A stretch of 64,000 bases of DNA from Methanolobus chelungpuianus (GTDB lineage Archaea; Halobacteriota; Methanosarcinia; Methanosarcinales; Methanosarcinaceae), in assembly GCF_024500045.1 (NCBI RefSeq), contig NZ_JTEO01000002.1, positions 1 through 64,000 on the forward strand, read 5' to 3'. A program made the position numbers and the translations under genes. Within the stretch, counting starts at the first letter, position 1; each line of letters begins with the position of its first letter. Below the pieces are notes generated by a model. That model saw only the letters and a list, made by a program, of their open reading frames with translations. It searched no databases and had not been told where the DNA came from. Shown piece after piece: positions 1-8,045 of this stretch.

Positions 1-147
1 GAGATTGTTCTTTGTTCTGAGTGTAGCAGCGCATGCTGTACATGGTCTTAAGGCCTGCTTTCATCAAGGCCACAGGAACCGTTCTTTCAATTAGACAGAT
101 GTGTCATAAAGTAGATAGCAGACTATCCTTTCTCTGTTGCAGGATGT

Positions 148-1170
148 TCACTCCACCCTGACAACTATCCCGCGCAGCAGGCGGCCGAGGATGTCCGAGC
201 CTGTGATGATTCTTTTTTCAGGATCGTCCTTGTTCCAGTAAAGGATTAGATCCTGATCAATAACATCATCTTCTGAATCTATAGGATATACTTTCAGCCG
301 ATTAATGACGCTCCCTATCTTTTCCAGGGGGTCTGTTACCACGATAGGATGATGGCAGTACCTATATGGGTTAAAATCCCTGTCAACTCTCAGCGCCCCT
401 CTAAGAAAGGCATCAGAATCGATAGCTATCTTTGGCACGTTCATCTCATTGACAATAATTGTCCACTTCTTGCCGGAAGCTGCTACTTGCTGCACCAAAT
501 CATCACCTGTGGTGCTCCCAACTTTAGGGAATATTGGTAAATCCCCCTCAAAGGGCAGCTGTATAATACTGAGCGGGTGGATAATGGATCCTTCCTTCTT
601 GATGTCAAGGTCATCGATAGAAAGGAAATTCAATGCCCCGATTCCCTCACACCTGTCAATGTCCGAACTTGCTGAGCTCATATGCTTCATGATCATAGTC
701 CTGAAAGCCCTTTCCTTAAAGTACTCAACCTTTTCCTTGCCAAGCCACCAGTCGAGGACTATTGCGGAAGGCTTTGCGACAGGATAGAGCAGGATACTGT
801 AGATCTTAACAAGAGGTGACAGATGTGCACCCAGTTTAAGGGCATTACGTGAGAAATATGCCTGGGGTGCCAATTCACCAAAGCAGGCTATCAGCACCGT
901 GGACATTACAAAAGCCAGAGTTCCTACCATTACCCTGTCAGTAAGCATTGCCAGCAGCACGTTTGTCCCTACATTGCCCCAAAGTAAAGTCGCCAGAAGG
1001 AAATTAGGATCTCTCCTGAACTCAATAACTTTCAGAGCGTACGGGTTCCTTGACTCAGCCTCGATCTCAAGCCTCAGGGGTGCCAGTCCGAAAAGACCGA
1101 TGGTCAGCCCTGAGAAGATAGCAGACTGTATGAGACATAGAAGTATGAATAGCCACAGAATAGAGATCAT
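148..1170 (-). CDS. DUF21 (CNNM/CorC-like) membrane protein
   Basis: The 340-residue product starts with about four hydrophobic segments (residues 1-135) carrying the DUF21 signature: GLFGLAPLRLEIEAESRNP near residue 26, then LLWGNVGTNVLLA and FGELAPQAYFSRNA. The C-terminal half (about 150-340) is soluble and resembles a degenerate CBS-pair region. I do not see a CorC/HlyC domain after it. DUF21 proteins of the CNNM/CorC group are linked to magnesium or other divalent-cation transport or efflux; that role here is inference. The gene is transcribed away from tgtA and shares an approximately 250 bp intergenic region with it. The 147 bases to its right edge side (1-147) hold no gene I can support. 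Confidence 0.75.
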   Translation of the reverse strand: MISILWLFILLCLIQSAIFSGLTIGLFGLAPLRLEIEAESRNPYALKVIEFRRDPNFLLATLLWGNVGTNVLLAMLTDRVMVGTLAFVMSTVLIACFGELAPQAYFSRNALKLGAHLSPLVKIYSILLYPVAKPSAIVLDWWLGKEKVEYFKERAFRTMIMKHMSSASSDIDRCEGIGALNFLSIDDLDIKKEGSIIHPLSIIQLPFEGDLPIFPKVGSTTGDDLVQQVAASGKKWTIIVNEMNVPKIAIDSDAFLRGALRVDRDFNPYRYCHHPIVVTDPLEKIGSVINRLKVYPIDSEDDVIDQDLILYWNKDDPEKRIITGSDILGRLLRGIVVRVE

Positions 1171-1391
1171 GAGGATCAGCCGGTCTTAGGGAAAGCGGGA
1201 ATAAGGAGTATACTTTCCAGAGTGTTCTCTAGTGTTCATTAAAGCTGTTACACCGACCTTCTCAACATGCATTGATAAGTAAAAACTAACGCAAGATCAA
1301 TTCCCGGGCATTTGCGCATAAACATATAACCCCATTACTTTTCTTATAGTATAATAACTCATCGTGCACCGGGCGTCTCATGTAAGAAGTT

Positions 1392-1400
1392 ACATATATC
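1392..1400 (+). promoter_or_regulatory. TATA box of tgtA, leaderless transcript likely
   Basis: The motif ACATATATC is centred about 28 bp before the ATG at 1424. Archaeal transcription starts about 25-30 bp after the TATA box, so the transcript should begin at or just before the start codon. No Shine-Dalgarno sequence precedes the ATG, which fits a leaderless mRNA. Confidence 0.5.
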
Positions 1401-1423
1401 TTTACCTTTATCTAGTCCCCTAT

Positions 1424-2893
1424 ATGTCATCACGATTCGATATCATCCACAAGGACACTGCGGGCCGCATAGGCAGGCTCACAACACCCCACGGCGTTGT
1501 CGAGACCCCGACGGTCATGCCTGTGATCAATCCCAACCTCCAGACAATAAAGCCCTCCGAGATGAGGGATTTCGGGGCGCAGATACTGATCACCAACTCC
1601 TATATCATCTACCGCAAGGACGAACTGAGGGAGAAAGCCCTTCAGGACGGCCTTCACGCACTTCTTGATTTTGACGGACCCATAATGACCGATTCAGGTT
1701 CCTTCCAGCTCTCTGTATACGGAGAGGTGGAGGTCACCAACGAGCAGATAATAGATTTCCAGCAGAAGATAGGCAGCGACATAGGCGTACCGCTGGACAT
1801 TCCAACTCCTCCCGATGTCAGCTTCGAACGTGCCAGCCAGGAACTTGACATCACTATTGAACGCCTGCAGGCTGCCAGGAAGCTCGTGACAGGGGACATG
1901 TTGCTGGCAGGCCCGGTGCAGGGCTCCACTTACATGCAGCTCCGGGAGAAGTCTGCAAGGACCCTTTCCGAAACAGGCTTTGACGTCTATCCCTTCGGGG
2001 CCGTTGTCCCGCTGATGGAATCATACCGCTATGCAGACCTGGTTGATGTCATAGCAGCCTCCAAGAAGGGTCTTGATCCCTCTGCTCCCGTGCACCTGTT
2101 CGGTGCCGGCCATCCCATGATGTTCGCCATGGCAGTGGCACTGGGCTGTGATCTGTTCGACTCGGCAGCATATGCGCTATACGCGAAGGATGGCCGATAT
2201 ATCACTAACAGGGGAACCTACCAGGTAAACGACCTGAAATACTTCCCATGCTCGTGTCCCATATGCCAGAAGTACTCCCCGGAGGAGCTCAGGAAAGCCC
2301 ACAACTCAACAGAACTGCTTGCACGGCACAACCTGTACGTTACCTTCGAGGAAATACGCACTATAAAACAGGCCATCTGGGAAGGCAATCTCCTGGAACT
2401 CGTGGAGCAGCGCTGCCGTTCACACCCGCGGATGCTGGATGCTCTCAAGCAGATGTATACCCACTCAGACTGGCTTGAGAGGCTGGACCCTGCGTCCAAG
2501 TCCACATTCTTCTATTGCGGCCCGGAATCTGCAAAACGTCCCGAAGTGCTAAGGTTTGCCAGCCAGCTCGACCGCTTTACCATTCGCGGCTCGGCCCTGA
2601 TACGCCCGTCTCCGGGAAAGATGGACAGTCAATATGACAACGTGCTTATCTTCAAGCCACCCTTTGGCGCCTACCCCCAGGAGCTTGCCGAGATATACCC
2701 GCTCAATGCCGAGGTCGTGAGAAATCCTGACTACGAGTCTCTGGAACAGGCTTATCTTAATACCATTAAACTTGTGGAACTGAACCCTGAAGCCGAGTTC
2801 ACTCTTGTCATACAGGAGAGATTCGGGCATCCTCTCCTTAAAAAGCTGGAGGGAATGAATAATGTCAAGGTTATTTATCCGCAAGGCGAGTAA
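1424..2893 (+). CDS. tgtA: tRNA-guanine(15) transglycosylase (archaeosine)
   Basis: This enzyme exchanges guanine-15 in the D-loop of archaeal tRNAs for preQ0, the first committed step of archaeosine formation. The catalytic TIM-barrel is recognisable: TPTVMPVINPN (28-38), GAQILITNSY (51-60), the nucleophile motif MTDSGSFQ with Asp90, and a zinc site CSCPICQ near residue 280. The ATG at 1424 was chosen because a TATA box lies 28 bp upstream; the open frame extends 20 codons further upstream but those codons overlap the promoter. At 489 residues it is shorter than the roughly 580-residue Pyrococcus-type enzyme and ends without an obvious PUA domain, so the PUA part may be encoded elsewhere. 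A T-rich stretch at about 2905-2918 could terminate transcription. Confidence 0.92.
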   Translation: MSSRFDIIHKDTAGRIGRLTTPHGVVETPTVMPVINPNLQTIKPSEMRDFGAQILITNSYIIYRKDELREKALQDGLHALLDFDGPIMTDSGSFQLSVYGEVEVTNEQIIDFQQKIGSDIGVPLDIPTPPDVSFERASQELDITIERLQAARKLVTGDMLLAGPVQGSTYMQLREKSARTLSETGFDVYPFGAVVPLMESYRYADLVDVIAASKKGLDPSAPVHLFGAGHPMMFAMAVALGCDLFDSAAYALYAKDGRYITNRGTYQVNDLKYFPCSCPICQKYSPEELRKAHNSTELLARHNLYVTFEEIRTIKQAIWEGNLLELVEQRCRSHPRMLDALKQMYTHSDWLERLDPASKSTFFYCGPESAKRPEVLRFASQLDRFTIRGSALIRPSPGKMDSQYDNVLIFKPPFGAYPQELAEIYPLNAEVVRNPDYESLEQAYLNTIKLVELNPEAEFTLVIQERFGHPLLKKLEGMNNVKVIYPQGE

Positions 2894-3060
2894 TTCATTC
2901 CTAACCTTTACTTTTTTACATTCTGGGTAGGGGATCATCAGTTCCGTGACCCGTCAGGGCATCCTCGGCTCTGGCTGCTGAATTGCAGATATCAGGAACC
3001 AGATATTACTTATTCTTCTTGCCAAATTATATTTTTTATGCCACTAGCTGCTGAATTAGA

Positions 3061-3068
3061 TATATATT
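3061..3068 (+). promoter_or_regulatory. TATA box of the ergothioneine-type operon
   Basis: TATATATT lies about 27 bp before the ATG at 3091, with no Shine-Dalgarno sequence between. The mRNA is therefore probably leaderless, and the following four tightly packed genes (3091-6926) are probably one transcript from this promoter. Confidence 0.55.
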
Positions 3069-3090
3069 CAGAGCAATCTTATATCCCTCT

Positions 3091-4362
3091 ATGGGGAAAA
3101 TAGGGGAAATTACAACTGAAGAACTATCTGTAGATATGGACAATTACAAACTGATCGATATAAGATCGGTTGATGCCTACAATGGCTGGAAAGAAGGTGG
3201 GGAGGTAAAAGGTGGCCACATAAAAGGTTCAAGATCACTGCCATATAAATGGATGCACTATATCGACTGGATAGAGATCGTCAGAAATAAAGGGATCCTG
3301 CCGGAAGATTCCCTGGTCATTTACGGTTACGACAGGCAGCAGACAGGGGAAGTGGCAAGGCAGTTTGAAAAGGCCGGTTATCCAGATGTGACTGTTTACA
3401 GCTCTTTTTTAGAATGGGCGGAGAGGGATATGCCCATGGAGCATCTTGAAAGGTACAGGCAACTGGTTCCGGCCAACTGGCTGAACCGGCTGATCACAGA
3501 GGGCAGCGCTCCTGAGTATGGCAATGACAGGTTCGTGGTATGCCACGCCCACTACATGAATCCTTCCGATTACGAGCAGGGACATATCCCCGGAGCAATA
3601 TCCGTTGATACTAATTCTCTCGAGTCCCCTGAAACATGGAACCGTCGCTCCCCAGAAGAACTGAAAGAAGCACTGGAAAGCGCAGGCATATCACATGACA
3701 CCACAGTCATTGTCTACGGAAGGTTCTCCTACCCAAGGAGCGAGGACCCGTTTCCGGGAAGCAGCGCAGGTCATCTGGGAGCCATGCGATGTGCGTTCAT
3801 CATGCTCTATGCAGGTGTGAAGGATGTCCGCATACTTAACGGGGGTATTCAGTCATGGCTTGATTCAGGTTATGAGCTCACAAAAGAGCCTGCCTGGAAG
3901 AGCAGGGTATCTTTCGGGATCGATACCCCGCAAAGACCGGAGATCGCTGTCGACCTTGAAGAGGCAAAAGAGATCCTTGCATCTCCTGACAAGAACCTGG
4001 TTTGCGTCAGAAGCTGGCGGGAATACATAGGAGAGGTAAGCGGTTACAACTATATACAGAAAAAGGGCCGGATCCCGGGAGCGGTGTTCGGAGACTGCGG
4101 TTCGGATGCCTACCATATGGAAAACTACAGGAACCTTGACCATACAATGCGCGAATACCACGAAGTTGCAGAGAACTGGAGGAAGCTCGGTATCACTCCC
4201 GACAAGCGCAATGCCTTCTACTGCGGGACCGGCTGGAGAGGCAGTGAGGCATTCTTCAACGCATGGCTTATGGGCTGGGATAATTCCGCAGTCTATGACG
4301 GCGGGTGGTTCGAGTGGAGTAATAATGACCTTCCCTTTGAGACAGGTGTGCCGGTAGAATGA
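3091..4362 (+). CDS. eanB: Triple-rhodanese sulfurtransferase, EanB-type
   Basis: The 423-residue protein has three rhodanese modules (about 5-120, 125-265, 285-420). Only the last has a full active-site loop, CGTGWRGS, with Cys378. The family match is EanB, which in Chlorobium limicola inserts polysulfide sulfur into hercynine (trimethylhistidine) to make ergothioneine without oxygen. From memory, the key EanB residues are Cys339, Tyr353, Cys370, Cys412 and Thr414. Here Cys305, Tyr319, Cys336, Cys378 and Thr380 occur with the same spacing at a constant offset of 34. The first domain has no catalytic cysteine; the second keeps Cys151 in a non-standard position. The stop codon overlaps the ATG of the methyltransferase gene (ATGA), a strong sign of coupled function. 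An ordinary thiosulfate sulfurtransferase is the alternative, but neighbour and residue spacing argue against it. Confidence 0.85.
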   Translation: MGKIGEITTEELSVDMDNYKLIDIRSVDAYNGWKEGGEVKGGHIKGSRSLPYKWMHYIDWIEIVRNKGILPEDSLVIYGYDRQQTGEVARQFEKAGYPDVTVYSSFLEWAERDMPMEHLERYRQLVPANWLNRLITEGSAPEYGNDRFVVCHAHYMNPSDYEQGHIPGAISVDTNSLESPETWNRRSPEELKEALESAGISHDTTVIVYGRFSYPRSEDPFPGSSAGHLGAMRCAFIMLYAGVKDVRILNGGIQSWLDSGYELTKEPAWKSRVSFGIDTPQRPEIAVDLEEAKEILASPDKNLVCVRSWREYIGEVSGYNYIQKKGRIPGAVFGDCGSDAYHMENYRNLDHTMREYHEVAENWRKLGITPDKRNAFYCGTGWRGSEAFFNAWLMGWDNSAVYDGGWFEWSNNDLPFETGVPVE

Positions 4363-5333
4363 TCATAGAGGATTTCATGCAAGAGGTCGGCGAAAGCTCG
4401 ATCAGGGAAAAACTGCTAAGCTGCCTGAGATCAAACCCAAAGACACTTCCATGCACTTTCTTCTACGACCGCACCGGCTCGGAACTGTTTGAAAAGATTA
4501 CAACGCTTGAGGAGTATTATCCGCCGAAGGTCGAGATTCCGCTGCTGCGGTCAACAGCCAGGAAATTCGACGGGGAACTTAAGGGCTGTGACATCGTAGA
4601 GCTCGGGAGCGGGGACTGTTCAAAGATATCCGTATTTCTTGATGAGGTTCTGGAAGAGAACCGCCAGACAATAGTGTACTACCCGGTTGATGTCTCCAGG
4701 GAAGCTATAGAGAAGTCCGGGTCCATCCTCCGGAAGAGATATCCTGAAATGGGACTTCATGGGATCAATGCTGATTTCCTCGAGCATCTTAGGAAGATGC
4801 TTGGAAAGAGAAGAGGGGAGAGAAGGAGTTTGTTCTGTTTCTTCGGGAGTACGATAGGTAATCTTGACAGGACAAAAGCTACGGAGTTTCTGAAGGATCT
4901 GGATGGGGTCATGAAGAGAGAAGACAGGCTTCTCCTCGGAATGGACATGGTGAAGGATATCGATGTGCTGGAGAGAGCCTACAATGACAGCCAGGGGATC
5001 ACTGCGCAGTTCAACAAGAACATACTGAACGTTACAAACAGTCATCTTGGAACGGATTTCAATCCTGATGATTTCGAGCATGTCGCTTTCTTTAACAGGA
5101 ACTATTCCCGTATCGAGATGCACCTTAGAGCAAAAAGGGATCTGGAGGTCACAAGTCCTCTGTTTGATGAGGACATAATCTTCAAAAAAGGCGAAACTAT
5201 CCACACGGAGAACTCCCACAAATATACTGTGGATCATATAAGAGGAATGGCAGATGCTGCAGGTCTTTTCCTGAGGAACGTATATACTGATGATAAGAAA
5301 TGGTTCTCTCTTGCTGAAATGGTGAAAGTATGA
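4359..5333 (+). CDS. egtD: Histidine N-alpha-methyltransferase (EgtD/EanA type)
   Basis: This SAM-dependent enzyme is predicted to trimethylate the alpha-amino group of L-histidine to hercynine, the precursor of ergothioneine. The 324 residues carry the family hallmarks: FFYDRTGSELFEKIT (34-48), LEEYYPPK (50-57), SAM loop ELGSGDCSK (81-89), FFGSTIGN (161-168), AYNDSQGITAQFN (207-219), and HTENSHKY (282-289). Recalled substrate-binding residues of mycobacterial EgtD (Asn166, Tyr206, Met252, Glu282, Ser284) correspond to Asn168, Tyr208, Met254, Glu284 and Ser286, a uniform shift of two. The Glu and Ser that distinguish histidine methylation from related methyltransferases are thus present. It overlaps the upstream sulfurtransferase gene and the downstream desulfurase gene by 4 bp each. 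The oxygen-dependent sulfoxide route (EgtB) is not represented here. Confidence 0.88.
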   Translation: MIIEDFMQEVGESSIREKLLSCLRSNPKTLPCTFFYDRTGSELFEKITTLEEYYPPKVEIPLLRSTARKFDGELKGCDIVELGSGDCSKISVFLDEVLEENRQTIVYYPVDVSREAIEKSGSILRKRYPEMGLHGINADFLEHLRKMLGKRRGERRSLFCFFGSTIGNLDRTKATEFLKDLDGVMKREDRLLLGMDMVKDIDVLERAYNDSQGITAQFNKNILNVTNSHLGTDFNPDDFEHVAFFNRNYSRIEMHLRAKRDLEVTSPLFDEDIIFKKGETIHTENSHKYTVDHIRGMADAAGLFLRNVYTDDKKWFSLAEMVKV

Positions 5334-6511
5334 CAGGTCCCGGGAAAGATTTCCCTATACTGGCTAAGGAGATATATGGGAAGCGGCTGGTTTATCTTGA
5401 CAACGCGGCAACAAGCCAGAAACCGAATTCAGTGATCGATACTATTTCCGATTTCTACAGGTCCGATAACAGCAATATCCACAGGGGTGTGCACTACCTG
5501 AGCGAAGTATCCAGTGAGAGGTACGAGGAGGCAAGGGAGAAGGTCAGCAGTTTCATCGGTGCCGATGAGCCTGCAGAGGTGACATTCACGGCGGGGACTA
5601 CCGACTCTATCAACCAGGTAGCACGTTCGCTTGAACCTGTCCTGAGGGGGAACGAGGTTCTGATCACCGGCGTGGAACATCATTCTGACATCGTGCCATG
5701 GCAGCTTGCAGGAGCACGGCTCAGGGCAATTCCCATGGATGAAGGTTGTGACCTGCTGACGGATTCCATTGAGATCACAGACAGGACTAAACTGATAGCT
5801 GTATCCCATGCCTCGAATGTCCTTGGTTCCGTCAATCCGGTCAGGGAAGTGACCAGGATCGCAAAGGAGCACGACATCCCTGTCCTGGTGGATGCGGCGC
5901 AGTCGATACAGCACATCCCTATAGATGTGAAGGATATCGGCTGCGATTTCCTAGCATTCTCGGGCCACAAGATGTACGCAGCAACCGGTATCGGCGTGCT
6001 TTACACCAGCGAGCGCTTCAGTGAGATCATGCCGGCAAGGGGTGGAGGAGGTATGGTGGATAAGGTGACCCTTGAGGGAACGACATACCTGAAGCCCCCT
6101 TTACGGTACGAGGCAGGCACTCCCCATATCGCGGGTGCCATAAGCATAGGCGCAGCGATCGATTACATGCAGGGTATCGGCATGGATAAGATAAGAAGAG
6201 ATGAGCATGAGGTATATTCCTACGCAAGGGAAAGGCTGCTGGAAACCGACGGCGTGACGGTTTACGGGAACACCGGACAGATGTGCGGTTCCATTTCCTT
6301 CAACCTTGAGAATATCCACCACTACGACACGGGAATGATCCTGGACAAGATGGGTATCGCCGTCAGGACCGGCCATCACTGCGCCCAGCCGCTGATGAGG
6401 ACCCTGGGTATCGAAGGTACGGTGAGGGCGAGTTTTGCATTGTACAACACGAAGGACGATGCCGACGCCCTGATCGACGGCATAGGGAAAGTAAGGATGA
6501 TGTATTCATGA
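5330..6511 (+). CDS. sufS: SufS-type cysteine desulfurase
   Basis: This PLP enzyme takes sulfur from cysteine as a persulfide. The 393-residue sequence shows LDNAATSQKP (23-32), NIHRGVHYLS (49-58), the PLP lysine in SGHKMY (Lys214), and the group II loop RTGHHCAQP with active-site Cys351. Group II desulfurases need a partner such as SufE to accept the sulfur, and sufE follows 7 bp downstream. The start overlaps the stop of the methyltransferase gene. In this operon the likely role is to load sulfur for the rhodanese, directly or through SufE, rather than general iron-sulfur assembly: the SufBC scaffold genes are not beside it. That role is inference. Confidence 0.9.
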   Translation: MTGPGKDFPILAKEIYGKRLVYLDNAATSQKPNSVIDTISDFYRSDNSNIHRGVHYLSEVSSERYEEAREKVSSFIGADEPAEVTFTAGTTDSINQVARSLEPVLRGNEVLITGVEHHSDIVPWQLAGARLRAIPMDEGCDLLTDSIEITDRTKLIAVSHASNVLGSVNPVREVTRIAKEHDIPVLVDAAQSIQHIPIDVKDIGCDFLAFSGHKMYAATGIGVLYTSERFSEIMPARGGGGMVDKVTLEGTTYLKPPLRYEAGTPHIAGAISIGAAIDYMQGIGMDKIRRDEHEVYSYARERLLETDGVTVYGNTGQMCGSISFNLENIHHYDTGMILDKMGIAVRTGHHCAQPLMRTLGIEGTVRASFALYNTKDDADALIDGIGKVRMMYS

Positions 6512-6518
6512 GGGATGT

Positions 6519-6926
6519 ATGAGGGACGCCGTTCAGGACGAGATCATAAAGCAGTTCGAGGGCCTTGAATGGCTTGACAGGTACGCTCTCCTCATCTCAT
6601 TTGCCAGGGAGCTTGAACCCATGGATGCGAGGTTCAGGACCGAGGAGAACTCCATCAGCGGCTGCCAGTCCAGGGTATGGATCATAAGCCATAGGGAGGA
6701 CGGTAGGCTCATCTTCTATCTTGACAGTGAGGCCATGATCACCAGGGGTATCATGTCCCTTTTGATGAAGGTCGTGAACAATCGCCCTCCTATGGAGATC
6801 GTGGACCTCGACTTCTATTTTATCGAAAAGATCGGCCTGAAGTCGAACCTCTCGCCTGCAAGGGCTGACGGGCTGGCGTCGATCATCAGGAGGATCAGGG
6901 AAGTTGCCGAGGGGGAGGCGAATTAG
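6519..6926 (+). CDS. sufE: SufE-like sulfur acceptor
   Basis: The 135-residue protein matches the SufE family: an N-terminal LEWLDRYALLISFARELEP block and the sulfur-accepting loop ISGCQSRVW with Cys49, followed by the conserved MITRGIMSLLMKVV helix region. SufE takes persulfide from the SufS cysteine and hands it to an acceptor. It sits 7 bp after sufS with a GAGGGAT ribosome binding site that overlaps the sufS stop. As the last gene of the tight operon it is well placed to link SufS to the rhodanese protein. SufE is uncommon in methanogens to my knowledge, so its presence next to an EanB homologue is notable. Confidence 0.9.
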   Translation: MRDAVQDEIIKQFEGLEWLDRYALLISFARELEPMDARFRTEENSISGCQSRVWIISHREDGRLIFYLDSEAMITRGIMSLLMKVVNNRPPMEIVDLDFYFIEKIGLKSNLSPARADGLASIIRRIREVAEGEAN

Positions 6927-7067
6927 GAAATGTGTGGAAACCGTACTCGTTAATCGATTTCGCAGGATACGTAAAGTGTCCTATCACTCCCTCCCACGGT
7001 CCGCCCTGATTTTCCAAAACTAAATATACGATACTGAAAATTAGGTGCTATAAATTCTGGTGATAAC

Positions 7068-8012
7068 GTGGTTTCCACTTCTGACTCAAAAACAAGGAAT
7101 CCTTATGTCGAGCTTCTCAGGCCTGAGATCTCCGACATGGACCTTGCGCTCCCTGCGGCCAGTGCTCTGCTGGCGACCTATCTTGCTACAGGCTCGTTCC
7201 CTGCGCTGATACCGTTCATCATAGCGGTGATAGGGGGGTATGCGGCCATAACCAGCTCCTATGTGTATAATGATTGCTGCGATATGGATATCGACAGGAT
7301 CAACCTCCCCAACCGTCCGCTGGTGTCCAACCGGCTCAGGAGGGGCCAGGCGCTCAGGTATGCCTTTTTCCTGTTCATGATTGCAGGGGCGGCTGCGCTT
7401 TACCTTAACCCCGAGTCATTTGTGGTGCTCCTGATAGCAGTGGTGACGATCAACGTTTATTCAGCTATTGCGAAGAGGGCCACCTTCCTGAGCTTCGTGC
7501 CTGTGGGTATCGCTTACGGGCTTGTACCCATAGGTATCTGGCTTGCATTCGACCCTGCAGGGATCCTGAGGCAGCCCGACTACGGTGCCATACTGCCGCT
7601 CCCGGCCATCTTCCTTGGCCTGATGATGTGCTTCACCGACTGGGGTTTCACTCTCTCGGGTGTGGCCAGGGACGTAGAGGGGGACCGTGCCAAGGGTGCT
7701 CCTACCTTCCCGGTGACCTTCGGCGTGCCGGCGACCTCGAAATTTGTAATCCTCATGTGGGTTGTGGGCGTGATAGCTTCCATTGCTATCGGGCTTACTG
7801 CAGAACTGGGTCCGGTATTCTTTGCCGGTGCATTGCTCGCAGGCGGCTGGATGCTCACTCAGTCTGTCGATTTTATACGCAGCCCGACACCTTCACGAGG
7901 AGGGAGGCTGTTCCTTCAGGGCTCCAGGTACAGGGGCATCATGTTCGGCTCTCTCATACTCGATGTAGTGCTCTGTTTACTTGTGCCTGCATATTCCGGT
8001 ATATTGTGGTAA
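7068..8012 (+). CDS. UbiA-family prenyltransferase
   Basis: This integral-membrane enzyme would attach a polyprenyl chain to an aromatic or polar acceptor. The 314 residues include the first Asp-rich motif NDCCDMDIDR (68-77), followed by LPNRPLVS, and the second motif ARDVEGDRAKGAPTFP (about 197-212); about eight hydrophobic helices surround them. The GTG start at 7068 is supported by GGTGAT eight bases upstream. It is followed by a geranylgeranyl-reductase-like flavoprotein and a radical SAM enzyme on the same strand, so the three probably form a pathway for a prenylated lipid or redox carrier. The acceptor cannot be read from the sequence; archaeal ether lipids and methanophenazine are both possible. 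Confidence 0.85.
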   Translation: MVSTSDSKTRNPYVELLRPEISDMDLALPAASALLATYLATGSFPALIPFIIAVIGGYAAITSSYVYNDCCDMDIDRINLPNRPLVSNRLRRGQALRYAFFLFMIAGAAALYLNPESFVVLLIAVVTINVYSAIAKRATFLSFVPVGIAYGLVPIGIWLAFDPAGILRQPDYGAILPLPAIFLGLMMCFTDWGFTLSGVARDVEGDRAKGAPTFPVTFGVPATSKFVILMWVVGVIASIAIGLTAELGPVFFAGALLAGGWMLTQSVDFIRSPTPSRGGRLFLQGSRYRGIMFGSLILDVVLCLLVPAYSGILW

Positions 8013-8045
8013 GGTATAAAGGAGAAGTCAGGAAAGAGGTTCAAC

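Noticed and set aside
1..147. Possible 3' end of a gene at the left edge
   Set aside because: One frame stays open for about 30 codons but nothing in it is recognisable.
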